Assembly: GCA_002238725.1 (NCBI GenBank)
Contig: MPMX01000015.1
Location: 1-64,000, forward strand
DNA length: 64,000 nucleotides
Origin: Rhodospirillaceae bacterium bin65
GTDB lineage: Bacteria; Pseudomonadota; Alphaproteobacteria; Bin65
Direction of reading: 5' to 3'
This document shows positions 28,305-36,769 of the stretch, piece after piece; position 1 is the stretch's first letter; every line of letters begins with the position of its first letter. Both the position numbers and the translations under genes were made by a program. The notes below the pieces were generated by a model. The model was given only the letters and a program-made list of their open reading frames with translations. It was not told where the DNA came from and did not search any database.

Positions 28305-29369
28305 CTACTGGAAGTGCGGCATCACTTCCTGCGAGAACAGGCGCATCGAGGCGAGCGCTTCCTCGTAGGAAACGGTGTTGAAGTTGACCTGCAGGGACGC
28401 GACTTCAAAGCCTCCGGTCAGATCCTGATAGTCGGCGATCCGCTGGCGGACCGCTTCCGGCGTGCCGACCCAGGCCGCGCCCTTCTCCACCTGGCTATCG
28501 AAGGATTCTTCGGCGAGCCCGGCGATGATCTTGTCGTAGCCGGGATAGTCTTTCGAGGTCGTGCCGCCGGTCCAGTGCGATGCCGCGTCGACCAGCGATT
28601 TCAGATACCTGTTCATCGGCTGGCGCGCGATCTCCGCCGCCCGTTCGGCGTTCTCGTGGCACAGCATGTGGAAGGCGAGCATGACCTCGCCCCTGCCAGG
28701 GTGGCCGGCCTCCTGCCAGGCTTCGCGATAGAGCGCCAGCAGCTCCTTCATCTTGCCGCCGGCCAGCGGGATCGCCATGACCTTGTGGCCCGCCCTGCCG
28801 GCGTTGACGAAGCTCTCCGGCGTCGCGAAGGCTGCGATCCAGAAGGGCGGGCGCGGCTTCTGGGTCGGCCGCGGCAGGGAGGTGACATGCTCGAAGCTGT
28901 GGAAGCGGCCGTCATAGGAGACGTCCTCTTCCTCGAGCAGCCGGCGCACGATCTCCATGCCTTCCTCGAAGCGGGCCCGGCTCTCGTCCAGGCTCACTTT
29001 GAAATTCTCGAACTCGTGGGGCAGGAAGGCGCGGGCGAAGCCGCATTCCATGCGCCCGCCGGTGATCGCGTCCATCATGCCGATCTCGCCGGCGATCTTG
29101 AGCGGATGGTTGAACGCCGGCAGAACCGCGCCGGTGATGAAGCGCGCCTTTCGGGTGCGCATCGAGGCCGCCGACAGGAAGAGGTGCGGATTGGGCGAAT
29201 AGCCGCCGTAGGGCAGGAAATAATGCTCGACCGTGCGCAGGTTGGTGTAGCCCAGCGCATCCATGTGGTCGACCAGGCGCAGCGCCTCGCCCCAATAGTC
29301 GCGGGCAGACTGAATGTCCGGCCCGACATCCGGGAAAAACTGCAGCCCGAAATCGATTCTGCCTGCCAT
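28305..29369 (-). CDS. LLM-class flavin-dependent oxidoreductase
   Basis: A 354-residue bacterial luciferase-like monooxygenase fold protein. It begins IDFGLQFFPDVG and shows the family blocks TVEHYFLPYGGYSPNPHLFLSAA, ITGGRMECGFARAFLPHEFE and PPFWIAAFATPESFVNAGRAG. It would use FMNH2 or F420 with oxygen to oxidise an unknown substrate. It is divergent from a MarR regulator with paired palindromic sites between them, which suggests regulation by that protein. Confidence 0.9.
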   Translation of the reverse strand: MAGRIDFGLQFFPDVGPDIQSARDYWGEALRLVDHMDALGYTNLRTVEHYFLPYGGYSPNPHLFLSAASMRTRKARFITGAVLPAFNHPLKIAGEIGMMDAITGGRMECGFARAFLPHEFENFKVSLDESRARFEEGMEIVRRLLEEEDVSYDGRFHSFEHVTSLPRPTQKPRPPFWIAAFATPESFVNAGRAGHKVMAIPLAGGKMKELLALYREAWQEAGHPGRGEVMLAFHMLCHENAERAAEIARQPMNRYLKSLVDAASHWTGGTTSKDYPGYDKIIAGLAEESFDSQVEKGAAWVGTPEAVRQRIADYQDLTGGFEVASLQVNFNTVSYEEALASMRLFSQEVMPHFQ

Positions 29370-29420
29370 GAACGCCTCCCTCGGCCGACCGTCCGCGCCG
29401 GCGCCTTACGGATCGATCGT

Positions 29421-29480
29421 CAGTATACAGACGAGTTGTGCGCCGGCAATCGGTTTTATCAGTATACGGAGGAAATTTTC
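29421..29480. promoter_or_regulatory. Candidate MarR operators (CAGTATAC repeats)
   Basis: In the 128-base gap between the LLM gene and the MarR gene, CAGTATAC occurs at 29421-29428 and 29460-29467. The similarity extends: TCAGTATAC[A/G]GA[C/G]GA in both. Each holds the palindrome GTATAC, and they are 39 bases apart, about four helical turns. The second lies about 30 bases before the MarR start. This is a reasonable operator pair for autoregulation and divergent control. Confidence 0.6.
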
Positions 29481-29497
29481 GGACCTATGATCGGCCC

Positions 29498-30049
29498 ATG
29501 AACAGACCGAAACCTGCCGGCGGCGGTCCCGGCGCGCGCGCTACCGTACCGCCGGATGCCGCCGGGCGGCCCATCGACGGCGTTGCCCTGCACGAAACGC
29601 CCGGCCACCTGCTGCGCCGCGCGCAGCAGCGCGCCGTCGACCTGTTCGTCCAGGAGGTCGGCGAACGGGGGCTGCGCCCGCCGCAATTCGCCCTGCTGCT
29701 GGCGGCCTGCCAGAATCCGGAGGCCAACCAGAGCGAACTGGTCCGCATCACCGGGATCGACCGCAGCACGGCCGCCGACATGATCACGCGCCTGGCCGGC
29801 CGCGGCCTGATCCGCCGGGCCCGCACCGAAGCCGACGGGCGCGCCAACCGGCTGAGCGTCACCGCCAAAGGCGTTGCGGCGCTCGAAGCCGCTGCGGACC
29901 GGGTCGCGCGCGCCCAGGCGCGCATCGTCGCGCCGATTCCTGCCGGCCAGCGCGCGCAGTTCCTGAAGAATCTCGCACGCATCGCCGATTTGCCCGATCC
30001 TCCGGCCGGCCCGCCTGCGGCGAACGAATCCCAAGGGAAAGGAGGCTGA
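29498..30049 (+). CDS. MarR-family transcriptional regulator
   Basis: A 183-residue winged-helix regulator. The recognition helix region is QSELVRITGIDRSTAADMITRLAGRGLIRRARTEADGRANRLSVTAKG, a clear MarR signature. The start at 29498 (MNRPKPAGGG) follows the second operator-like repeat. The proline/alanine-rich tail is not conserved. It ends 2 bases before the FAH-family gene, so both are in one operon, and it probably senses an aromatic or degradation intermediate handled by the neighbours (inference). Confidence 0.93.
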   Translation: MNRPKPAGGGPGARATVPPDAAGRPIDGVALHETPGHLLRRAQQRAVDLFVQEVGERGLRPPQFALLLAACQNPEANQSELVRITGIDRSTAADMITRLAGRGLIRRARTEADGRANRLSVTAKGVAALEAAADRVARAQARIVAPIPAGQRAQFLKNLARIADLPDPPAGPPAANESQGKGG

Positions 30050-30051
30050 CC

Positions 30052-30909
30052 ATGCGCCTGTGCCGCTACAACGACAACCGCCTGGGCCTGGTCGAGGGTG
30101 ACCGGATCGCCGACGTCACCGCCGCGCTGGATGCAATCCCGCAATCGTCCTGGCCGCTCCCTCCCGGCGACCTGCTGATCCGGCACCTGGACGCCGTCCG
30201 GGCGCGGGTGAAAGAGGTCGGGCCCGGCGCCGAGCGGACCCCCACGGCCGGCGTCCGCTTCCTCAGCCCGGTCGCCAACCCGACCAAGGTGATCGGCATC
30301 CCGGTTAACTACCAGCTCCATATCGACGAGGCGATGGAGGACAAGGGCCTCTCGGCCGGCAACCGGATCCTGAAGATCGAACAGGCCGGGCCGTTCCTGA
30401 AGGCCTGCTCCGCGCTGGTCGGCCCGTCCGAGGGCGTGGCGCTGCGCTTCGCCGACCGGCGCAACGATCACGAGGTCGAGCTGGCGGCGATCATCGGCAA
30501 GACCGCCGACCGGGTGCCGAAGGAGGGCGCGCTCGACCATATCGCCGCCTACGCCATCGGCCTGGACATGACGGTGCGCGGCAGCGAGGACCGCTCGGTG
30601 CGCAAGAGCATCGACAGCTACGCGGTGCTCGGCCCGTGGATGGTGACGGCCGACGGGATCGCCGATCCCGACAATCTCGACCTGGAAATCCGGGTGAACG
30701 GCGAAACGCGGCAGAAGTCGAATACGCGGAACATGATTTTCTCGGTCGCGCGGCTGATCGAATTCTGCTCCGCCTTTTACACCCTGCATCCCGGCGACGT
30801 CATCATGACCGGCACGCCGGAAGGGGTCGGACCGGTCGAGGCCGGCGATGTCATGCACTGCTTCGTCGAAAGGGTCGGATCGATGGACGTGCCAGTGCGT
30901 AACGCCTGA
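30052..30909 (+). CDS. Fumarylacetoacetate hydrolase family protein
   Basis: A 285-residue FAH-fold enzyme. The metal site is visible in NDHEVELAAIIGK with the acidic pair, and AYAIGLDMTVRGSEDRSVRKSIDSYAVLGPW carries the Asp ligand and Lys/Ser region; TGTPEGVGPVEAGD is the terminal family block. Relatives cleave C-C bonds in acylpyruvates or catechol meta-cleavage products, or decarboxylate oxaloacetate; the specific substrate is unknown. The pair with the MarR gene and the divergent LLM oxidoreductase suggests a small degradation module. Confidence 0.93.
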   Translation: MRLCRYNDNRLGLVEGDRIADVTAALDAIPQSSWPLPPGDLLIRHLDAVRARVKEVGPGAERTPTAGVRFLSPVANPTKVIGIPVNYQLHIDEAMEDKGLSAGNRILKIEQAGPFLKACSALVGPSEGVALRFADRRNDHEVELAAIIGKTADRVPKEGALDHIAAYAIGLDMTVRGSEDRSVRKSIDSYAVLGPWMVTADGIADPDNLDLEIRVNGETRQKSNTRNMIFSVARLIEFCSAFYTLHPGDVIMTGTPEGVGPVEAGDVMHCFVERVGSMDVPVRNA

Positions 30910-30922
30910 GCGTAACGCCTGA
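30897..30922. repeat. 13-bp tandem duplication over the FAH stop codon
   Basis: GCGTAACGCCTGA occurs twice in tandem (30897-30909, 30910-30922). The first copy carries the stop codon of the FAH gene, and the second is downstream. It probably arose by slippage and does not change the protein. Confidence 0.92.
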
Positions 30923-30963
30923 GCGCGACCTTCCGCCCGGCGCCGACGCCGTCTCCCGGACCT

Positions 30964-30991
30964 CTTGAAGCCGGGCCGATAATCCCCAAAT
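30964..30991 (+). promoter_or_regulatory. Sigma-32 (RpoH) heat-shock promoter of hsp20
   Basis: CTTGAA (30964-30969), 14 bases, then CCCCAAAT (30984-30991). This closely matches the classical heat-shock promoter CTTGAA-N13/14-CCCCATNT. It lies about 120 bases upstream of the hsp20 ATG and would start the transcript near 30999. Confidence 0.85.
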
Positions 30992-30999
30992 GAACCCTG

Positions 31000-31112
31000 T
31001 TCCGGATGCCGATCGCGGGTCCGGGGCCTGTCAAAACGGCCGCCGACCATGGTGGTGGCGGCCCGTGCCCCGGCTTCCGGGGCCGTCACATTGCTTCGAA
31101 GGAGGATGTGCA
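31000..31112 (+). ncRNA. ROSE-like RNA thermometer in hsp20 leader
   Basis: The 113-base leader folds as three hairpins in a row. The first pairs GGCCGCC (31038-31044) with GGCGGCC (31057-31063). The second pairs CCCCGG (31068-31073) with CCGGGG (31077-31082). In the third, CACAT (31087-31091) pairs with ATGTG (31106-31110), enclosing the ribosome site AAGGAGG (31099-31105). The strand facing the ribosome site contains TTGCT, the hallmark of ROSE thermometers, where its G forms a weak G-G pair with the Shine-Dalgarno sequence. Melting on heating would free translation. Confidence 0.85.
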
Positions 31113-31574
31113 ATGACCCGACTCGATTTCTCTCCGCTGTTCCGTTCCACCGTCGGTTTCGACCGCGTTTCGCGCCTGCTCGAAGCGGCGCTGAACGATA
31201 ACGGCAACGCCGCACCGGCCTATCCGCCCTACAATATCGAGAAGCTGTCCGACGACGCCTACCGCATCGTCATGGCGGTCGCAGGCTTCGGCGACGAGGA
31301 CATCGCCGTCACGGTGAAGGAAAACACCCTGTTCGTCGAAGGCCGCGTTGCCGACAAGGACGAAGGCGGGCGCTATCTGCATCGCGGAATCGCCGGCCGC
31401 GCGTTCGAGCGCCGTTTCGATCTCGCCGACCATATCCAGGTCGAGGGCGCGTCGCTCGAGAACGGCCTGCTGGTCATCGACCTGCGCCGGGAAATTCCGG
31501 AAGCGCTCAAGCCGCGGATCATCGCCGTCAAGTCCGCCAAGTCTCCCAAGGCGATTTCCGGCAAGGCTGCGTAA
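31113..31574 (+). CDS. Small heat-shock protein, Hsp20/IbpA type
   Basis: A 153-residue alpha-crystallin-domain chaperone that holds unfolding proteins. The N-terminus MTRLDFSPLFRSTVGFDRV is that of the IbpA-like class, the crystallin domain runs from about residue 35 (PPYNIEKLSDDAYRIVMAVAG) to 125, and the short tail lacks a clear IxI. The start follows AAGGAGG by 7 bases. Upstream are a heat-shock promoter and a ROSE-like leader; downstream is a strong hairpin. This is a self-contained heat-shock unit. Confidence 0.96.
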   Translation: MTRLDFSPLFRSTVGFDRVSRLLEAALNDNGNAAPAYPPYNIEKLSDDAYRIVMAVAGFGDEDIAVTVKENTLFVEGRVADKDEGGRYLHRGIAGRAFERRFDLADHIQVEGASLENGLLVIDLRREIPEALKPRIIAVKSAKSPKAISGKAA

Positions 31575-31605
31575 CCCTCTCCGCGGCCCGATCGCCGAAC
31601 CTGAG

Positions 31606-31637
31606 CGCCGGCCGCCCGGGCAACCGGGCGGCCGGCG
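31606..31637 (+). terminator. Terminator hairpin after hsp20
   Basis: A perfect 14-base stem (31606-31619 with 31624-31637) is closed by a GCAA tetraloop, followed by TCCATTTG. The U-run is short, so it may act as an RNA-stabilising 3' end as much as a terminator. Confidence 0.75.
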
Positions 31638-31842
31638 TCCATTTGCGCCGGAAATTCCGCGTACGACCGGGCGAAAAACGGTTGGCAGGCAGCATAATTG
31701 AGCGCACACGGCGGCCGGGCCGAACAGGGTGCGCCACAGCCGTCTTTTTCCGCTTTCCTTTCGCAGAAATTTCAGGCATTAGCCGCGCCCGGTCCGTGCA
31801 TGGCCACGGGCCTGTCCCCGGTGCTCGATCAGAGGTGCGGGC

Positions 31843-32736
31843 ATGTTGGACTATGAGGCGATTGCCGCCGATTACCGGCACAACGGCTTCGTCGTGATCG
31901 AGCGGTTCCTGCCCGAGGGCTTGCTCGCCGAACTCCAGGCCGAAACGAAAAGCAAGGTCGCCGCCGCCCGCGAGGGCAGGCTTTCCGGCCCGCATTACGA
32001 TGTCATCGGCACGCCCGGTGGCGGTTTCGATCTGCGTCGGATTGCAAACCCCGAAGAGGCCGGCGCCGTTTACGACCGTGTCATGCGGTTCGAACCGCTG
32101 ATCGATCTGGTGGCGCATCTGCTCGGCGGCACGGTGCGCTTCGATCATGCCAAGCTGAATTTCAAGCCTCCGGGCGGTGGCGGCGCCCTGGAGTGGCATC
32201 AGGATTTCGCATTCTACCCGCAAACCAACGACGACATGCTGGCCGTCGGAGTCATGATCGAAGACAGTATTCCGGAAAACGGTCCGCTGCTGGTCGTGCC
32301 GGGCTCCCATCGGCACGAGGTTTACGATCACCATCAGAACGGCGTTTTCGTCGGCGGGATTCCGGCCGACCGCCTGAACGGGGCGGCGCACGCCGCCGTG
32401 GCCCTTACAGCGCCGGCCGGCTCGATCTCGATTCACCACGCCCGGACGCTTCACGCCTCGGACCGCAACCGGGGCGGTACGAACCGGCCCCTGTTATTGC
32501 TCAACTATTTCGCCGTCGACGCATTTCCGGTTTTCCACGGCTACGACTGGGACAAATTCAATGCCCGCATCCTGCGCGGCAGCCCTGTCGATTGCCCGCG
32601 TTTCGCGCCAGTCCGTTGCAAGGTGCCGTTTCCCGCGCCGGTGCCCGCCGGCCGCCACACGACGGGCTCGATCTTCGATACCCAGGCCGACATGACGGGC
32701 GGACTGGTCCTCGAGCGCCAGAGTGCCGCCCCATGA
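31843..32736 (+). CDS. Phytanoyl-CoA dioxygenase family protein (first of pair)
   Basis: A 297-residue Fe(II)/2-oxoglutarate-dependent oxygenase of the PhyH type. The metal triad is readable as His and Asp in LEWHQDFAFYP and a later His in ISIHHARTLHAS; the Arg in TNRPLLLLNYFA would bind 2-oxoglutarate. It starts with MLDYEAIAADYRHNGFVVIERFL, the usual opening helix and strand. The substrate is unknown. Its stop overlaps the start of the next gene (ATGA), so the two are coupled. Confidence 0.92.
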   Translation: MLDYEAIAADYRHNGFVVIERFLPEGLLAELQAETKSKVAAAREGRLSGPHYDVIGTPGGGFDLRRIANPEEAGAVYDRVMRFEPLIDLVAHLLGGTVRFDHAKLNFKPPGGGGALEWHQDFAFYPQTNDDMLAVGVMIEDSIPENGPLLVVPGSHRHEVYDHHQNGVFVGGIPADRLNGAAHAAVALTAPAGSISIHHARTLHASDRNRGGTNRPLLLLNYFAVDAFPVFHGYDWDKFNARILRGSPVDCPRFAPVRCKVPFPAPVPAGRHTTGSIFDTQADMTGGLVLERQSAAP

Positions 32737-33596
32737 TTGCCGCAGCGGCACTGCCGGAACCTCAGGACCTGGCGACGGCGTCGCCCATGACCGATACCCC
32801 GGCTTTGGCGGAACGCTATCGCCGCGACGGCTTTGCCGGTCCGATCCGGATCGTGCCGCCGGAACGCTCCGGCGAGTTGCAAGCCATGTTCGAAGCCTAT
32901 GAGGCGCATTCCCTGGCAGCGCGCGGCCGGACCAGCCATATCAAGCCGCATCTGGTCGACCCGGCGTTTGCGAAACTCGTCCTGTCGCCGGCGGGGAAAG
33001 CGGCGGCCCGGGCGGTGCTCGGCCCGGAAATTCTGCTGTGGAGCACCGGTTTCTTCATCAAGTCAGCCGGCGCCGGCCGGTTCGTGAGCTGGCACCAGGA
33101 CGCCTGGGACTGGGGTCTGACGCCGCATCTCGGCATTGCAACCCTGTGGCTGGCGCTGTCGCCGTCGACGGTGAAAAGCGGTGCGGTCCGCTTCGTGCGC
33201 GGCTCCCATACCCGCGGCTTGGTGCGCCACGAGGAAACCTTCGGGGCCAACAACATCCTGTCGCTCGGCCAGTCCATCCCGGTGAATGAAGATGCCGAGG
33301 ACATTGCCGATGTCGAATTGCAGCCCGGCGAGGCGTCGCTGCACAACGGCCTGACGATCCACGGCGGCGGGCCCAACCGTTCGTCCCGGGACCGGATCGG
33401 TCTCACCATGACGTTCATCCGGGCCGACGCGGTTCAGCACAAGGGACGCGATCTGGTGACGGCGGTCGACGGGTGCCGGCCGGACCGCTTCGACTATGAA
33501 TCGCTTCCGGTCGAGCGTTTCGGTCCGGCGGAAATTGCCATGCTGGAGGAGTCCCTGCGCCGGCCCAGCGGATTTGGCGACATGACGGTGAAATAG
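32733..33596 (+). CDS. Phytanoyl-CoA dioxygenase family protein (second of pair)
   Basis: A 287-residue PhyH-type oxygenase, distinct from its neighbour. Metal residues are in FVSWHQDAWDWGL and the late ASLHNGLTIHGGGPNRSSRDRIGLTMTFI block (His and Arg). The substrate helix TVKSGAVRFVRGSHTRGL is well kept. An alternative start lies at 32787 (MTDTPALAERYRRDGF), which fits the family N-terminus equally well; 32733 is chosen for the ATGA overlap. The two genes probably act on the same or successive substrates, which cannot be named. Confidence 0.9.
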   Translation: MIAAAALPEPQDLATASPMTDTPALAERYRRDGFAGPIRIVPPERSGELQAMFEAYEAHSLAARGRTSHIKPHLVDPAFAKLVLSPAGKAAARAVLGPEILLWSTGFFIKSAGAGRFVSWHQDAWDWGLTPHLGIATLWLALSPSTVKSGAVRFVRGSHTRGLVRHEETFGANNILSLGQSIPVNEDAEDIADVELQPGEASLHNGLTIHGGGPNRSSRDRIGLTMTFIRADAVQHKGRDLVTAVDGCRPDRFDYESLPVERFGPAEIAMLEESLRRPSGFGDMTVK

Positions 33597-33682
33597 GTTT
33601 CCCGGCGCTTTCGGCCTTGCGCTTGCGATGGGTCGTCCGGTTCCCCGGCCGCACTCAACCAACCGACGAAGCCGGCAGTCCG

Positions 33683-34363
33683 CTACAGGTCGGGCGCGTT
33701 GAGCGGTTTCCAGTCTCCGGCCAGCCGGAGGCGCGCCTCGGCCTTGTCCTGCAGGCCGGCCAGGTCGATGCCGCCGATCATTTCGCGCACAACCGGGCCG
33801 TCTTCGGCGATATCGATCACGGCGTAGTCGGAATAGATCCGGTTGACGCAACGCTCCCCGGTAAGGGGATAGGTGCAGCGCTTGAGGATTTTCGGCGCAC
33901 CCTTCCGGGTGCAGAGTTCCATCATCACGTAAATGCCGCGCGCGCCCATCGCCAGATCCATGGCGCCGCCGATCGCCGGCAGCCGGCTTTCGTCGCCGGT
34001 CGACCAGTTCGCCAGGTCGCCTGCGGCCGAGACCTGGTAGGCGCCGAGAACGCAGAGGTCGAGATGGCCGCCGCGGACCATCGCGAAGCTGTCGGTGTGG
34101 TGGAAAAAGGCGCCGCCCTCCACCAGCGTGACCGGCTTTTTGCCGGCGTTGATCAGATCCCAGTCTTCCGCGCCTTCGGCCGGCGACGGCCCGAGGCCCA
34201 GAATGCCGTTCTCGCTGTGCAGCATCACCTCGCGGTCGTCGGGCAGGTAGTTTGCGACCATCTCGGGCATGCCGATGCCCAGGTTGACATAGGCCCCGTC
34301 CGGGATGTCCTGGGCGATGCGCCAGGCGATCTGGGGCCGGCTGAGCGGTTCTGCCATGCTCAT
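33683..34363 (-). CDS. 3-oxoacid CoA-transferase, subunit B
   Basis: A 226-residue beta subunit of a class I CoA-transferase of the succinyl-CoA:3-ketoacid (ScoB) type. The catalytic glutamate is in VMLHSENGILGLGP, and GGHLDLCVLGAYQVSAAGDLANW is the family block. Its ATG overlaps the subunit A stop by 4 bases (34360-34363), so translation is coupled. The pair would activate acetoacetate or a related acid with CoA from succinyl-CoA; subtypes such as the 3-oxoadipate enzyme cannot be excluded. Confidence 0.93.
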   Translation of the reverse strand: MSMAEPLSRPQIAWRIAQDIPDGAYVNLGIGMPEMVANYLPDDREVMLHSENGILGLGPSPAEGAEDWDLINAGKKPVTLVEGGAFFHHTDSFAMVRGGHLDLCVLGAYQVSAAGDLANWSTGDESRLPAIGGAMDLAMGARGIYVMMELCTRKGAPKILKRCTYPLTGERCVNRIYSDYAVIDIAEDGPVVREMIGGIDLAGLQDKAEARLRLAGDWKPLNAPDL

Positions 34364-35025
34364 CGATCCACCTTTACGACAGCGTCGACGAATATTCCGG
34401 GCGTTACGATCCGTTCGGGGTCCAGCCCGCCGTCTTCGTGGACCTCGCTCACCTCGGCGACCGTGCGCCGGCCCGCCATGGCCATGGAAGGGCCGAAATT
34501 GCGCGCCGCCTTGCGGTAGGTGAGATTGCCGAAACGGTCGGCGACATGGCCCTTGACCAATGCGACATCGCCGCGGATCGGCAGTTCGAGCAGATAGTCC
34601 TTGCCGTCGATGCGCCGGACCTCCTTGCCGTCCGCGACCTGCGTCCCGACGCCGGTCGGCGTGAAAAAGCCGCCGAGCCCGGCGCCGCCGGCCCGGATGC
34701 GCTCGCTGAGCGTGCCCTGGGGCACAACCTCCAGCTCGATTTTCCCGGCTGCGTACAGCTCCGGGAAGACGACGCTGCCCACGCTGCGCGGGAAAGAGCA
34801 GATCATCTTGCGCACCCGGCCCGCCGCCAGCAGCGCGGCGATGCCGTGGCGGCCGACGCCGGCATTGTTGTTGACCAGCACGAGATCGCGCGCGCCCTGT
34901 TCGATCATGCCTTCGACCAGGACGTTCGGCACGCCGGCCTCGCCGAAGCCGCCGATCAGAACGGTAGAGCCGTCCTCTATGTCCTCGAGGGCGTCCGAAA
35001 CGGAACGGGCGATTTTGTCGATCAT
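34360..35025 (-). CDS. 3-oxoacid CoA-transferase, subunit A
   Basis: A 221-residue alpha subunit. The CoA-binding motif GSTVLIGGFGEAGVPNVLVEGM is at the N-terminus, and IELEVVPQGTLSERIRAGGAGLGGFFTPTGVGT is the second family block. The start at 35025 (MIDKIARSVSDALEDIEDG) matches the family; a longer frame to 35226 is not conserved. It is the first gene of the two-gene operon. Confidence 0.93.
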   Translation of the reverse strand: MIDKIARSVSDALEDIEDGSTVLIGGFGEAGVPNVLVEGMIEQGARDLVLVNNNAGVGRHGIAALLAAGRVRKMICSFPRSVGSVVFPELYAAGKIELEVVPQGTLSERIRAGGAGLGGFFTPTGVGTQVADGKEVRRIDGKDYLLELPIRGDVALVKGHVADRFGNLTYRKAARNFGPSMAMAGRRTVAEVSEVHEDGGLDPERIVTPGIFVDAVVKVDR

Positions 35026-35209
35026 GCAAACCCTGTGTTTCGGGGCGGGACTGCCGGGACCGGGGGTGCCACAGTAGCAACCCGCTTTCGGGAATAGCAG
35101 AATTCGCCCGGCCGATTTCGTTCTTTCTAGCGGTTCGGTGCGGATTATTGGCGCAATCCGGTGTCGCAGCGGCGGCCGATCGAACGCGGATTGTGCCGGC
35201 GCAAGGCGC

Positions 35210-36738
35210 TCATGCGCCGAACGCAAACAGGGCGCCCGCCACGACAGCTGCAGCGGCGAGGGTAAAGGGGCCGTTCCAGCGCCAAGAAAGCGTGGTTCCC
35301 CGGACGCCGGTTGCGCGTGCCACCAGCAGCACGGTCGTCCCGAACGGCGAGCCGGTCAGGTTCAGGCACCAGCCCATAATGAAGGCGAAGCCGAGCAGCG
35401 TCGGATCGAGGCCGAGCGCCGGATTACCGATCAGCACGCTGCCGAAAAAGGTGACGACGAGGATCGGCGGCGCCGCCAGCTGGGGCCGCCGAGGGCCCCC
35501 CGGCGGGGCGGCCCCGCGAGCGGGGACGGCGGCGGCCCCGGGGGGGGGGCGAGCAGGTAGATCGCCTCTGCCGGCAGCCGGTCGAGGTGCAGCCAGGCGC
35601 CGACCCGCGCAGGCTCCAGCAGGCCGGCCAGCATCAGGCCGCAATAGCCGCCGGTCGCCAGGGTCAGAGCCTCCGGCATGCTGTGCGGGATCGAAACCGT
35701 CGCGAGTTCGCGCACCCGTGCGGCGAAGGAGCCGCCTTCGTCCGGATCCTTGCCGGCGCGGCGGGCGGCGCGGGCCTGAACCCGGAGCCAGGCCAGCGTG
35801 ACGAGCGGCGCCATCGGCATCAAGGCGACGATCACGGTGACGCCCGACGCCAGGACGACCAGCGCGCAGCCGCCGATCAGCGTCAGGCAGACCAGCGAGA
35901 ACCGGACCGCCGCCGCGCGCGGGAATTCGCGCCGGAGCCCGGTCGGCAGCTTGCCCTCCCGCGCCAGGCGCCGGCGGGCGCGCCGGCCGACGATCCGGTC
36001 GTTCAGCCAGCCGAGCGGCAGCATTGCCGCCGCCACCGCCGCACCCATGCCGGCCAGGGCGAGCGGATCGGCGCCGATAACGGCGACCGGAATGAGCGCC
36101 TGGGCGACAGCCGTCGGCGACCAGGCGATGACCCAGGAAAAGCCCCGCATTAGCGCCGACAGCTGCCGCTGCTCGCGAACCGCCGCCGCTGCCGGCTCGT
36201 CCTTGCGCGTGGCCTCGACGCCCCGCACGATCAGCGGACCGAACAGGCTGAGCGTGCCGAAGTTGAGCAGCACGCCCATGGCGTGGCTGCCGGTATGGAT
36301 CGCCAGATAGCGCCGGCCGGGCGGCTGGCGGGTCAGGTAGTCGCCCAGCGCCAGTACGGCCGAAGAGCCACCGGCCCCGACCCGGAGCAGCGCGATCAGG
36401 ATCATGAAGGCGGCGAGGAATACGGCCCGCTGCAACGACTGTTCGACCAGCACCGCCGGCGCCGGAAGGGTCGCCAGGGCGACGGCGGTTACCGAAAGGG
36501 CGGCGGCAAGCAGGCCGCGTTCCCGCCATCCGATCTGGCGCTGTCCGATTGCGATGCAGAGCACCAGGCAGGCCGACGAGGTCAGCGCGGCGGCGCGGAA
36601 ACCGGTAAATTGATGGACCAGAACGCCCGCGCACAGAAGCAGCAGGCCGGCGCACAGCAACCAGTGCAGGGCGGCGCCCGGTGCGGTGCTCGGACCGACG
36701 GTCGCCGGTGCTTCCCCGGATGCGTGCTCCCCGCTCAA
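35210..36738 (-). pseudogene. Frameshifted polytopic membrane protein
   Basis: From a TTG at 36738 the frame encodes about 400 residues with roughly ten hydrophobic segments (for example WLLCAGLLLLCAGVLVHQF, LFLAAFMILIALLRVG, ALVVLASGVTVIVALMPM) and ends at 35431. A second frame, shifted by one base, continues as a clear membrane protein end (ILVVTFFGSVLIGNP, LGFAFIMGWCLNLTG) to 35210. The change happens in a nearly pure G/C stretch at about 35482-35550, including a run of ten G at 35540-35549. Either the gene is broken, phase-variable, or the sequence has an error. It looks like an ion or organic-anion permease; the family is unsure. Confidence 0.7.
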
Positions 36739-36769
36739 AGCCGGCGGATATGGACGGATTGCAAGGCCA

